From assembly GCF_036785885.1 (NCBI RefSeq), contig NC_092330.1, positions 9,582,525-9,646,524 of the forward strand: a stretch of 64,000 nt of DNA. Reading direction: 5' to 3'. The stretch comes from Coffea arabica. Its lineage: Eukaryota; Streptophyta; Magnoliopsida; Gentianales; Rubiaceae. A program made the position numbers and the translations under genes. Under the pieces are notes generated by a model. The model did not search any database. It had not been told where the DNA came from and saw only the letters and a list, made by a program, of their open reading frames with translations. Positions 1 to 11,597 of this stretch are shown piece by piece. Within the stretch, counting starts at the first letter, position 1. The number at the start of each line of letters is the position of its first letter.

Positions 1-807
1 ACTAATACGTTGATTTGCAATTCATATGCATTCATTTACACTGCTTAGTTGTCTTGTCTATACTTAAAGTCATAAGATTAGTGAATAGAGAATATGAATT
101 TTTATGTTAAATATCTAATGTAAGTTTAGAACACACTAATCCTTGTAAGTTATAGGTTACGCATTCAAATATTCAATAATTCAAACATTAATGATGTATC
201 AAATTACCAATATCTAAATTCTAATTACTAGTTATGTTTATTGTTTAATATTTAGTATTATACATATATGTATTAATTATTATCTAATTCTAGTCATGTT
301 ACTCATGTATAAAATAATAAGTATTATGCTTATGTTATATTGTTATGTATTACTATATATACTATATATTTGTATTATTATAGTCATATAACAATTAACA
401 AATACTAAAATAATATATTGTACATTATTATATATTATTATTATTATAAGTACATGATAATACCATATACTAATTATTATTAATAGCATTTACCTATATA
501 ATATAATTATATATTAGTAGTATATACTAATACTAAATAGCATTTATCTATATATTATATAATTTTATAAACTAATTTGGTATTCGAATGTGGTAATGCG
601 GTACCCTATTTCATTTTACCAAATTTGAATGCGAAATCGATTATTACCAAATTCATAATCTCATTACCTATTTCATACCATATTAGAATTCAGTGAATTC
701 GGTACGTACCGAATTTATACCAAATTACCAAATACCCGATTTCAAATTATCAAATTGAATTTGAATTCGGTTATGAATTCGGTATGTACCAAATTTGCTC
801 ACCCCTA
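1..807. mobile_element. AT-rich spacer ending in a partial hAT-like element
   Basis: This stretch has no gene. Bases 1-560 are very AT-rich and contain only short TA-type repeats. From about 570 the sequence becomes a mosaic of GGTA, TACC and GAATTCGG words, with a perfect 20-bp palindrome at 696-715 centred on GTAC. It ends in TTGCTCACCCCTA, whose reverse complement TAGGGGTGAGCAA resembles hAT-type terminal inverted repeats and resembles the ends of the three complete hAT-like elements further along (17130-21142). I find no matching left terminus, so the left end is either upstream of the window or lost. The element call is an inference from one terminus only. Confidence 0.4.
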
Positions 808-873
808 ATGTTGCGTTAATCAGATTCAAATTTATATTAGTTGTTTTAATTCGTTGTGTTGTATAATGTTAAA

Positions 874-886
874 CCCATAGTGGTTT
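874..886. repeat. Left target-site duplication of the L1 LINE
   Basis: CCCATAGTGGTTT here is repeated exactly at 6807-6819, directly after the LINE poly(A) tail. It marks the left boundary of the insertion. Confidence 0.9.
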
Positions 887-988
887 ATAGAAGTATAACT
901 CAAAAAACCTGCTAGATAGGCTCTGCCTTCTCTCTAAAAAACCTTCTCTCTAAAAAGCCTAGTTTCTTCGTGAAATCACTTAGTTGGC

Positions 989-2641
989 ATGGCTGCCCTT
1001 CAGCCATCGGCTGAGGGGCAAAGGTCTCCTACAGAAAAAAAATCCTTTTCTCAACTTTTCTCACAGCCTGGGACTTTGGTTGGAAAATTTTCTCATGGAA
1101 GACCTTCATTGGAGGATACTCGCAAATTCTTTTCTTCACTAAATCTGAAAGACCAAGTTTCCATTGGTTTGATGGATTATAGACATGTTTTGATTAAGTG
1201 CACCGCTGAAGTAGATTTCAACAGGATTTGGATGAGAGGGATTTGGCAATTGGGTAAATATCCGATGCGTGTATTCCGATGGACCAGGGAGTTTCATGTT
1301 CATAAAGAGTCATCTCTGGCTCCAGTTTGGGTAGATCTTCCCAACTTACCTATTCATTATTTTGATAAACATTCATTGTTCTCCATACTTTCTCCAGTAG
1401 GAAGACCTTTGTTCTTGGATTCGGCAACGGCTGCTGGGACACGACCTAGTGTGGCCAGGGTCTGTGTGGAAATTGATGTATCGAAGCAAGTTGTACCAAG
1501 GGTCTAGATAGCTGTTGAAGGAGAATCAGGTTTTTGGCAAAAGATAGTACCAGAGAATCTGCCGTCATACTGTTCTTATTGCTGGAGATTGGGTCATTTG
1601 TCTGTCGACTGCAAGAAGAATTTGACTGAGCCTCAATCCAAGCGGCCGCAACATGGTTTAAATTCACAAATCCACAAGGATTCAATGCTAGTAACTAAAC
1701 AAATGCATTTTACTAATGGGAAAGTTACTGATGAAGTGCCAGTTCCTGGTATGATTGAGGATGAAGGGACATCAACCGATGCAAGGGTAAAGAATGGAAG
1801 ATCTGTCCAGCTCGAAAAGGAAAGAAAATTAATGGATACTGATGTGGGTTTAAAAACACAAAATGGGAACAATGATTTTTTGCCAGAATGTTCAGATCGT
1901 TCACATGAGCACAATACAATTTCTAATGAGAAAAATTCTGAGAATTTGACATTAACAGGTGTGGATGACAATGAAGGAAACACAACAGCGGTTACAATGA
2001 AGCCTCCTCTATCTGTTCAACGAGCCATTGATCCAGAAACACTAGTGACCGAACATGGAGATACTGATATGGGATTACAAAAACAAACATTGGATGCTGT
2101 TGGACAAGCACAACCCATTTCGGATGATGGTTTGAAGAACATTACCCAAGACCATGATTGTGAAGGGTCCCAGATGGTAATGGATACTACTTTGACAGAT
2201 TTACAGCAGCAAAGGGCCGAAACAAATGAAATGGCCGACACTCAAATAACTTATAATTTCAACAGCCATGATTATGAGGGGTCCAAATCAATTGCAAAGC
2301 AACATTACGAAGCTGCTCAACATCACAAGGCCGACACTAATGCACTTAACAATCTTTATGTTGATTTGTGTGGGGACGAGCCGGACAACTTCACTTCAAA
2401 TATGACGAATGTAGTCATATTGCCAACTGGTGTTGGTGACTTATCTCCACGCCTGGTTGAAGCTCGTGACAAGTCCTTGGATCCATCAATAAATCCGTTA
2501 AACATTGACCAATCTGTTGTTGACGAGAAGAATGGCCGACAAACGAGAGGCAAAGGTGTGCGGATTATTGTGCCATCTGATAGACAATTACGGTCCACAA
2601 CATCTTTCCAAAACTCTTTCCAGGTTCTTTCTAATGATTAG
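989..2641 (+). pseudogene. LINE ORF1, DUF4283-like and CCHC zinc knuckle, one stop
   Basis: ORF1 encodes the RNA-binding, gag-like protein of plant L1 elements. The frame opens at the ATG at 989 and runs 551 codons to 2641, interrupted by a single TAG at 1505-1507. The N-terminal half (about residues 40-170) resembles the DUF4283 domain common in these proteins. Just after the stop, in the same frame, a zinc knuckle of the form C-x2-C-x4-H-x4-C is readable near 1570-1615. The C-terminal half is acidic and rich in D, E, N and T, with no recognisable domain. The TAG stands where a tryptophan codon (TGG) would be reached by one transition. The last 8 bases overlap the start of ORF2. The domain assignment rests on sequence pattern only. 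Confidence 0.85.
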
Positions 2642-5600
2642 TGGTATCTTTTGGAATATTAGAGGGGTAGCTAAAGCCCCTAATTTAAGAAGACTGATTA
2701 AATTGGTACGATTTCATCGTGTTCAATTTGTTGTGATTTGTGAACCAAAATTAGATGTGTCTAAATTAGAGTCCATCCGTCTAAGGTTATCTTTTGATCA
2801 TGCCTTTGTTAATCTTTCTAGTGATATTTGGGTATTTTATAGAAACCCTTTTGCATGTTCCATTGTGGGTAATTCGGATCAACACATTTCCATACATGTT
2901 CAGAATTCATTCATATCTAGTCCAATTATCATGTCGTTTGTCCATGCCAAGTGTTCAGTCGAGGAGCGTCGAGAATTATGGTGCAATTTATTAAATGACA
3001 AACCAATCTCTCTTCCTTGGTGTATTGGGGGTGACTTTAATGTCATCTTAGCTGCTCATGAAAAAAGCGGTGGTCGTCCATTCACAATAGCGGAGGGGGT
3101 GGATTTCATGTCTTTCATGGAGGAGACGGGGGTTTTTGATATAGGCTTCTCTAGAGCTAGTTTCACCTGGTCTAATAATCGGAGAGGTAGAGCTAGGGTT
3201 TCAAAGAGGTTGGACAGGTTTCTAATTAATGGGTCATGCTTGGAAATTTCAGATGTAATTTCTGTGATTCACTTGGCAAGACATCCTTCAGATCATGCAC
3301 CGTTGAAGATTTCTTTTGTGGATCAATCAGACAATAAGCCACGGCCTTTCCGTTTCTTGAATATATGGACTACCAAACCCGAACTCTTGGAGGTTATTCG
3401 GCAAGCTTGGAATCAAGATGTGGTTGGTTCTCCGTTACGAGTACTGTGCTCCAAATTATTGGCAACGAGGAGGGCTATTCAAGCATGGAATAAACACCAC
3501 TTTGGAAATATATTTGATGCTGTGCGATCTGCAGAAATGGCAGTCCAACGGGCAGAACAAGTTGTGGATCAAAATGTCTCCGAGGAATTTCATGTTCAGC
3601 TTAGCAAGGCTCAGGCGGAATTACTGCATGCACTATCAATTGAAGAACAATTCTGGAGTCAAAAGGCCAGAATAAAATGGCTTGCAAAGGGAGATCGTAA
3701 TTCAAGGTATTTTCATGCGGTTGTAAAGCAGAGACGAGCTCAAGGAAGGATACACCGTATCAAAAATTCCAATGGTATTTGGGTGGAGACGAATGCTAAA
3801 ATAGTATCTGAAGCAATAACATACTTCTCAGATATTTTCACAACGGCCTCTTTACAGTCTTCTACTGATTTGCTGCATTTAATCCCGCCTATGATCTCGG
3901 AAAATGACAATGACAAATTGGAGAAATTACCCTCGATTGAGGAGGTCTATCGAGTTGTGAGATCAATAGATGGAGATAGTGCTGCGGGGCCAGATGGATT
4001 CACTGGCAAATTCTTTACTTTTGCATGAGAAGTTGTCGCCCAAGATGTTCATAATGCAATACTCAGCTTTTTCTGTGGGGCAGAGTTACCTCGATTCATC
4101 ACTTCTACCTCTATTGTATTAATTCCCAAGACGACAAATCCTCAGGATTTCTCTCAATATAGGTCAATCAGTCTGTGTAATTTCTTCAACAAGCTAATAT
4201 CCCGGATTTTAGCAGATAGAGTGGCTTCTACATTGCCAAAAATTATTTCTCCCCAGCAAACAGGATTTGTGAAGGGACGTAATATAACAGACAATTTTCT
4301 TTTAGCTCAAGAGATAGTATCGGGCATTGGAAAAAAGAAAAGAGCTGAAAATGTGGCAATGAAGTTGGACATGTCTAAGGCATATGATCGGGTGGCATGG
4401 GATCATATTACTGGTGTTCTAAGAAGATTTGGTTTTGGGGAAAGATTCATTGATCTTGTATGGCGATTGATTTCTAATGTCTGGTTTTCGGTCATTATAA
4501 ATGGGTCTACCCATGGTTTCTTTAAATCTTCAAAAGGACTACGTCAGGGTGACCCTTTATCGCCTGCTTTATTCATTATAGGAGCTGAGGTTTTGTCTAG
4601 AGGTTTGAATAATCTTGCCTTGCAATCGGGATTTGTGGGCTTCAAAACTCCATACGCATGCCCTCCTATAACACATTTGGCATTTGCGGACGATGTCCTC
4701 ATATTTGCAAATGGATCTTCACATTCTTTAAAGGCTATCATGCAGGTACTACAGATGTATCAAAGGTGTTCGGGGCAGTTGATAAATGTGCAAAAAAGTT
4801 GTTACTTGGTTCATCCATCCTTGTCACTGGCTAGAAGAAGGGTGATTGAACGTATCACCAGTTTTACCTGGCATTCATTTCCGATACGTTATTTAGGCTT
4901 TCCTCTCTATTTCGGAAGGTGTAAATCATCTTATTTTGGGGAAGTATGTCAGTCTATCTTAGGGAGGATTATGACACGGAAATCAAGGTTGCTTTCATTT
5001 GGAGGTAAGATAGTTCTAATCAAACATGTTTTAGCATCGATGCCTTTGCATCTGCTCTCAGCATCGATTATCCCAGCAAAAGTATTTAGAACTATAGAAA
5101 ATACTTTGTCGACCTTCCTTTGGAGGTCATCACCCGAGATGTCCAAGTATCACTGGATACGGTGGTCTCTGATGTGTTATCCAGTAGAAGAGGGAGGAGT
5201 TGGCTTTAGAAGACTTCAGGACGTCTACAGAGCATTTTCATTCAAGTTTTGGTGGAATTTCAGAAAGGGGATATCGTTATGGGCTCAATTTATGAAAGCA
5301 AAGTACTGTAGACAAAAACATCCCTGCCAGGTTGAAATCAAAACAACGGACTCGGCACTCTGGAAAAGGATGGTGAATGTGAGTCGACAAGTGGAACTTT
5401 CTATGCTATGGGTGGTCAAAGATGGAGCTTGTCATTTTTGGTACGACAATTGGTTGGGTAATGGTGCATTATTCCTCCAAGCCACAGTTATCCCAAACTT
5501 ATCTTTTAGTAACTTTATCAGTAATGGACATTGGGATACGAGTTGGTTGTGTCAGTCACTGCCAAGTCAAATGGTGACCTCCATTTTAAACCACCCGGTC

Positions 5601-6767
5601 CCCGAAGAAGGGGGTGAAGCGGAAGTCATATGGATGCCTACTTCTTCTGGAAATTTCTCTCTAGCTTCAGCTTTTCGGGATATTAGGCAAGCCCGTAACA
5701 CGTCAATGGTGTTTGATAGAATTTGGCATCCTTGTCTTCCTTTGAAAGTTTCTTTCTTCATGTTAAGACTGTTGCTGGGGAGACTGCCAATACCCGACAG
5801 GTTACGTAACATTGGTTTTCATCTTCCATCAAAGTGTTTTTGCTGTCCATTGGCATCTGAGGAATCATTCGAACATTTATTTTCAAATGGCAATATAGCA
5901 TCAACAATTTGGAATTATTTTGGAGCTGCATGTGGATTTGATTTATCAGGGTCATCTTTGAGACTCCGTATAGTGGGTTGGTGGTTGAATTCATACGATT
6001 CTGAGATACGTCGGTTCATTGGACGGGTTCTTCCCAGTGTTGTGTGTTGGCATATTTGGAAGGCAAGAAATAAAGCAATGTTTGACGATGTCCAGATGAG
6101 GTCGATTGCCATTTGTCATGCCATTTTCTCCGAAATCCAATCCATGGTGGGAATTTTTTTCAAAAAACCTCTCCGAGTACCATCATTTTATCATTTGTAT
6201 GACTGGCCTAATTCATCGGAGGTTGGGTTTACATATAAACTTGTACGATGGGAAACGAAGGAATCTGGTCGCTTCACACTTAATACGGATGGATGTTCTA
6301 AAGGTAATCCAGGAGTGGGTGGAGGCGGTGGAGTTCTTCGGGATTCAAATGGCCTACCTTTGATTGGTTTCTCGGCATATTTTGGGGAAACAACATGTCT
6401 CCATGCAGAAGCTCGTGCCCTCCTTATTGGTCTCCAAATCAGTGCACATAGGGGTTATTTGAATCTCTATGTGCAATCTGATTCGTTGATATTAATTGGA
6501 ATTCTCCAGCATCGCATTCATTGTCCTTGGCACATTAGACGGGTTATTAGGCAGATTTGGCAGATCATGGAAGATCCAGATCGACTTTCCCATTGCTACA
6601 GGGAAGCAAACACAGTGGCTGATGTGTTGTCCAACGAGGGCGTATCTCATCCACAGCAGCAACTCAGGATATATGAGACATTTAATACATTTCCACCTAT
6701 GGCTCGTGGAGCAATTCGTCTGGATAAGCTAGGAATGCCTTCAATTCGAAAAATTAGGCTTGTGTAA
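2634..6767 (+). pseudogene. LINE ORF2: endonuclease, reverse transcriptase, RNase H, one stop
   Basis: ORF2 is the enzyme of the L1 element: it nicks target DNA and copies the element RNA into it. I place the start at the ATG at 2634, where the endonuclease domain begins (MISGIFWNIRG); this overlaps the ORF1 stop in ATGATTAG. The frame has 1,378 codons. Visible parts are the endonuclease (GGDFNV, then SDHAPL near 3290), the reverse transcriptase (GPDGF near 3990; FADD active site near 4683), a zinc-binding reverse-transcriptase-associated region near 5715-5910, and an RNase H (NTDG near 6283, HAEA near 6402, QSDS near 6475). One in-frame TGA at 4026-4028 splits the reverse transcriptase and fits a TGG-to-TGA change. 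No other stop or frameshift was found. Confidence 0.93.
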
Positions 6768-6806
6768 TAGTTTGTTTTCTTTTATCTAAATAAAAAAAAA
6801 AAAAAC

Positions 6807-6819
6807 CCCATAGTGGTTT
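6807..6819. repeat. Right target-site duplication of the L1 LINE
   Basis: CCCATAGTGGTTT, identical to 874-886, immediately downstream of the poly(A) tail. Confidence 0.9.
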
Positions 6820-7740
6820 GGTTTACCGAGTGTTTCATTTACCATTACAAGGGAGTGATTCATGACAATTGATATAAAAGTCATTGCGATAATAGTAAAA
6901 ATTGATTCTTTCAAATTTGAACCAAAATTAGAGCTTTGATTAAGTAGTAAAGAAGTAGGTTATGGATTGACACTTTCTGGTCATTTGTGCGCATGAGAAA
7001 TCAAAGCAAACGTTTTTAGTTTGCTGTTTAATTTTTTATTTAATGTAGGAGAATTCTAAATTAAATAGTATCTTTGATTACCTAATTGTTCATTAAAAAA
7101 AAAACCGTAACTACCAAAGAGAGGATTTTTGTGACTGAATTTTAAAGTACTTTTGGGATTACAAGATAAAAAAAAAATTTTTGTTGGCCATGGAACTCAT
7201 CATGATAAAATGCACATTAATCAGTGGATAATATTATTAGAAAGTATTTACCATATTTTTGGCAGCATCTTATATACGGCTATGACAAAATCAGTGATAT
7301 ATACTTTTTGTTATGAAAATAAAATGGGTTTTGGAATTCATCGTAAGAAACTATGATTTGTTTTATTGACTATTATTGACTATGATTTTAACATGATAAA
7401 GAAGGAAATAAGTGCAACCACATTTACATTCATTGCACAAAAAGGTATACTCCAATGAAAACGATGAAAATTACGTCCTGACAGAAATAAAAAGTAGTTT
7501 ATTATGTCAATTTTCTATTTGACAAATAAAATGCAAAAGAACAAATTCCAATTCATGATCACCGACCGCCCTTTCCAGTAATACCCATCATTACATTTCA
7601 TTTTTTCATTTTATTCCATTTCCTTTCTTTCCCTTTTTTCCCCTGAAATATTCAACTGGATGCATCTCACTACGATATCATTGAATTTGTTTCTAGCGAA
7701 GTATTAGATGCCAGAGAATACAAAATAAGTCATAGAAAAT
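6820..7740. other. Spacer between LINE and Harbinger element
   Basis: AT-rich sequence without a convincing gene. The short open frame at 7153-7356 has no recognisable domain and biased composition. The first bases are the pre-insertion continuation of the sequence before 874. Confidence 0.5.
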
Positions 7741-8471
7741 TAAGGGGTTGTTTGGTTCTATGGAATTGAAATTGGAATTCTATAGAATTAGAATTTTACG
7801 AATTGGAATTCCAAAACATTGCAATTCTTTTGTTCAGAAAATGCATAAAATTGATACAAAATTCATTTGGAATCATTAAGAATTAGAATTGATTCCATCT
7901 AAAATTTGTTTACATAAAAATTTTCTTTTTTTTCTTTTTCCTATGTAGTAATTTTTTAACATTTAACTAATTGTTACTAAAGCTTCAAGAAAAAACCCAA
8001 TTAGTGCCTCTAATAATTTATTTTTTCTTGCATTTAACTAATTGTTACTAAAGCTTTAAAGAAAAAAAGACCAATTACTTCCTTTTCTACAAAAAAAAAA
8101 AATATATATTATTCTTTTTTCCTTTATTCTTAATTAAATAAAAATAATTATGTATTCTAACTTAAAAAGTAGTTAATATTTACCAAGTTAAAACCTTGAT
8201 TTTTTTTTAAGTTAAGAACTTTTAAATTTTAGAAAATTAAAAGCCTACTCTATTATATGAATTGGGAAGGCAAGTCATAGCTTGTACCTATTATAAATGT
8301 TTGAGTTTTGCATCTTACAAGAAATTTCAATAGATAAATATGCAAACAAAGTGATTTAAGCAAAAAAAAAAAAAAAAGAGAGAAAGAAAAGCACAATTAT
8401 ACATTGCTACTATTCTTCAGTCAATGGCCATTCTAATATTAAATTAAATCCGAATAAGTTCCTATCAAACT

Positions 8472-10623
8472 TCAACTCACATGATGACCTTGTTTAATTT
8501 GATAGTCAACAAACATTGCTTGTGCTAGTTCATTTCTAAATTGTGTCTACTCTCTAGTTGGCTGTATTGTTCGAATTCGATTCTCATTAATAGCATTTAC
8601 GCCACCATCATTATTTGGACCATCATCATCTACTCTATCTTCCTCATCTTCATCTTCCATTTCGGGTCTATTTGGTTCAGATGAAAATCTTTTCCAGAAA
8701 AATATTTTCCTAATTTTCCTTGTTTGGTTGCACAAAAGTTCCTGAAAATATTTTACTGTATAAAAGATTTTCACTCATCCTATGGAAAACAACTTCTCTT
8801 CTAAACTTATTGAAATTGTTTTCCTAATCACACACATCTCACCTGATAAAGGTATCTGCCAAACTTTCAAAGATTATAGTATGTTCAAAATAAAAAAGGT
8901 CTCACCTTGCTCACCTTATTCTAGTAATTAATTATATATAATAGCAACATTCTTTTCTAAAGGAGCTTTTAGCAGTGAGAGTGCAAGACATATGTCACAA
9001 TAAGCATTGCATGTGATTGATATTTGACAATGAATGGCTAGCAATTTGTTTATTGCTTAAGGAGAAATTTTTGAGTCATATTTACATTTCTCTAAGTTTT
9101 TTTAAAGTTAAACAATGAGATAATTTTTTTATTTTTTATGGAAGAAGTATTTGGTTATAATGTGTAGAAAGTAAAGATAGAGGTAAAAGTGAAAATATTT
9201 CAAAGTTGGAAAATATTTCAAAAGTTAAACAAACACTAGAAAATGAAGTAAGAAAATATTCCCAATATGCTAACCAAACACCTAAAAATGATGAAAGGGA
9301 AATGATTTTCTTGGAAAATTACTTCCATGGAAAATATTTTTCCAAGGAAAACATTTTACTCCCAACCAAATGGGCCCTTCATCTTCATCATCAACCTCAT
9401 GTTGTACTCTTCGCATCTCAGCATCAACTTCATCCAAGGATCATTTGGTTGTTCTACTCAAATAAGATTATGAAGGATAGCACATGCATTAATTATCATG
9501 ACATGAGTCTTGACATCAAAAAAAGATGCATCTCTCAAAATGGCCCATCATTTCTTGAACAAACCAAATGTCCTTTCAATCACATTTCCAGCAATTGAAT
9601 GTTGAAGGTTGAATAACTCTTTAAAATTTTGAGGCTTGTTCCCATTAGCAGAGCATTCATTAAGATGATATCTAACTCCACTATACAGAGCGAAGAAACC
9701 TGGGCTATTTGCATAACCTGCATCAACAAGAAAGCACTTGCCTGTAATGTTAGACAACAAATTGTTACTCATTTATAATTTAGAAAAAACACTCGATAAG
9801 TCTAATTGTCACATGCCCTTGGAAACAATTAATGGATCTGATCTACCTAACGCAGCATGTAAAACTGCTATCTGCTGCAGAACCTTCCCATCCAGACAAT
9901 ACTTATGTAAATCTCATGTCACGGGAGCATACACCTAAAACATTTGTTGCTATCTCATTCTTCCTATTTCTGTATCTTCCTTGGTCTCTAAGAAGAACAT
10001 GTACTTAACATAAGTACCGTCTAACGCTCCAAGACAATCCTATATTACAAACAAAATATCATAAATTGATGGATTTGTAAATACTATCTTCACTAACAAA
10101 TATCAAAAAATATTGATTACTTGAAACCATTCCCATTTTTCATGCTCGTAACCTTCCATTTCCTTTTCATGCTGGATAAAATAGTGTCTCCCCAATTTTA
10201 TGATAGCACGTAGAACTATATTAAAGTATCGACTCTCTGTCTCACGTGATCTTATGAGATTAAAATGACAATGCGATTCTTAAAGTTACGAGCAAGAACA
10301 TAGAGAAACATTGCAGCTGCCTCTTCAAGTGTAATATTTATAGTATCTTTCAACTCACAATGCTCTCTTAAATTTGTACACAAAATATTAAAACAATGTT
10401 TATTCAGTCGAAGTTGCTCTACACAAACTCTATTGTTTCCATAGTAAAGACGCCTTAAATATATTTCACGTGCTACTTTACAGTCAAAATAAGGTTTCTT
10501 TACTATATGTTTCTCATGCCACCAAGCTACCAATGTAGCTACCGTTACCATATAATTTGCAACTACCACTTTTCTCTTTTTTGCTTTGTGCTCGTCTCCT
10601 TCTTGATCTGTGTCGATATCCAA
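8472..10623 (-). pseudogene. Harbinger-type transposase (DDE_Tnp_4), decayed
   Basis: This minus-strand pseudogene once encoded the nuclease that moves PIF/Harbinger elements. The N-terminal part (10623 to about 10260) has the helix-rich region ending near LEEAAAMFLYVLA. The first catalytic aspartate lies in GALDGTYVK near 10029. The second lies in FLVDAGYAN near 9720, and the conserved ERTFG is near 9565. The acidic C-terminus is on the far side of the nested MITE and ends at a TGA at 8472. A probable intron interrupts it around 10035-10120. Breaks include TGA codons after FGLFKK (9548) and after AILHNLI, a TAG at 8547, a likely one-base frameshift near 9440, and the 714-bp insertion. The three stops fit CGA-to-TGA or TGG-to-TAG changes. 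It cannot be active. Confidence 0.85.
8664..9377. mobile_element. MITE nested in the Harbinger transposase
   Basis: A 714-bp insertion with terminal inverted repeats: GGGTCTATTTGGTT at the left, and the reverse complement of the right end is GGGCCCATTTGGTT (12 of 14 identical). Both ends continue with GGAAAATATTTT-type sequence. TTC flanks both sides (8661-8663 and 9378-9380). It interrupts the acidic tail of the transposase, whose coding sequence resumes on the other side. The termini resemble PIF/Harbinger MITEs, although those usually duplicate TWA rather than TTC. No coding capacity is seen; the frame at 9206-9598 is a chance reading that crosses the boundary. Confidence 0.75.
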
Positions 10624-11117
10624 ATTCTACAATTCAAAATCACGACAATGTAGTGATAAAACATTGATTATTTGACATTGCTTATAAGACATCAGTTTGT
10701 GATTAAGCATCAATATTATCATATTGCATTGCTCAAATAATTCTCTATTATCCCAAACGTTCTATCTATGTATGTTTCTGTCTATCCAAAGAAAAGGAAA
10801 TAGTAGGAAGGTTCATGGTACATATTTGTTATATTCTGTCTTTCAGCCCACAATATTTTTTCGACAATATCCATGCATCTCACTAAGGACTAGGATATTA
10901 AAATTTTAATTTCTTTCATTCATCATATACAACTGAATTTGCAAATGGTTTTTATAAGAAAGATAAGAAAAACCGAAATCCTGTCCATTATTTAACAACT
11001 TTCTCAAGATAGCAAGTAATATTGAGCCAGGACTCCAATTAGAAAACCAAGAGAATTTTCATGTGGGATGAGCAGGAACATTTGAGAGAAGAAGAAAAAT
11101 GTAGAAGTTTTGAACGC
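10624..11117. other. Interior of Harbinger element, no gene seen
   Basis: AT-rich sequence between the transposase pseudogene and the PPR fragment. No conserved frame was recognised on either strand. Confidence 0.45.
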
Positions 11118-11597
11118 AAAAGTAGTAATGTTAGGCCTGATCCTATGTTCCAACATCCTGTTAAACCACTTTGCTCCCAAATCCACAAGCCCCCGCTTGT
11201 AACAAGCATAAATCAGTGTGTTAAAAATTTGATACTCGATCTCACACCCTGAATCAGCAATCTCTCTAATCATGTCCTCTGCCACATCCCACTCCTCCCT
11301 CCTTCCTATCACTCTAAATATTAAATTATATGCAGTCAAATTCTTCTTCAACTTCCCATTTTCTCTCATCCCCTAAAAAAAACTTAAAGCTTTATTGTCA
11401 CTACTACCACTTTCCAGCTGCTTCAAGATTCCATTACAAGGCTTCAAGCTCAAATCACACTCCAAATTACTAATATCAAAATCTAATGCCAGTTCATTAT
11501 CCGATAAACTACGATCCATAATATCTTTCCTGTCAGTTTTCATAGCCTTCTCTCCACCTTTTGCCTTATTAACACCCTTCCACAAATTTGACCTCAA
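11118..11597 (-). pseudogene. Fragment of a pentatricopeptide-repeat (PPR) gene
   Basis: The minus strand from 11597 to about 11118 encodes about 160 codons in one frame with a single TAG at 11373. The part after the stop carries PPR-type helices (AYNLIFRVIGRREEWDVAEDMI and then FNTLIYACYKRGLVDLGAKWF), ending at RPNITTF. PPR proteins bind organelle RNA. The arrangement, including the leader ending in a CN-ILKQLE motif, resembles the early part of plant proteins of the At4g30825 type, but that match is from memory and unverified. Homology stops abruptly after RPNITTF. More of the leader may continue to about 11700 in shifted frames. It lies inside the Harbinger boundaries, so it looks like a captured host exon. 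It is not functional. Confidence 0.7.

Larger units (their letters stand above)
887..6806 (+). mobile_element. Full-length L1-type LINE retrotransposon
   Basis: The element is about 5.9 kb: a short 5' untranslated region (887-988, with CTTCTCTCTAAAAA repeated twice), ORF1, ORF2, a very short 3' untranslated region and a poly(A) tail near 6792-6805. A 13-bp duplication flanks it exactly (874-886 and 6807-6819), as expected for target-primed reverse transcription. ORF1 has a zinc knuckle. ORF2 has an apurinic-type endonuclease, reverse transcriptase and a C-terminal RNase H, the arrangement of plant L1 elements. Each ORF carries one premature stop (TAG at 1505, TGA at 4026) and is otherwise open, so the insertion looks fairly young. 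It is probably non-autonomous as it stands. Confidence 0.95.

Noticed and set aside
9206..9598. 130-codon plus-strand frame
   Set aside because: It crosses the MITE boundary and is antisense to the Harbinger transposase; there is no independent support.
10724..10909. Short plus-strand frame between transposase and PPR fragment
   Set aside because: Biased composition, no motif, and inside a decayed transposon.
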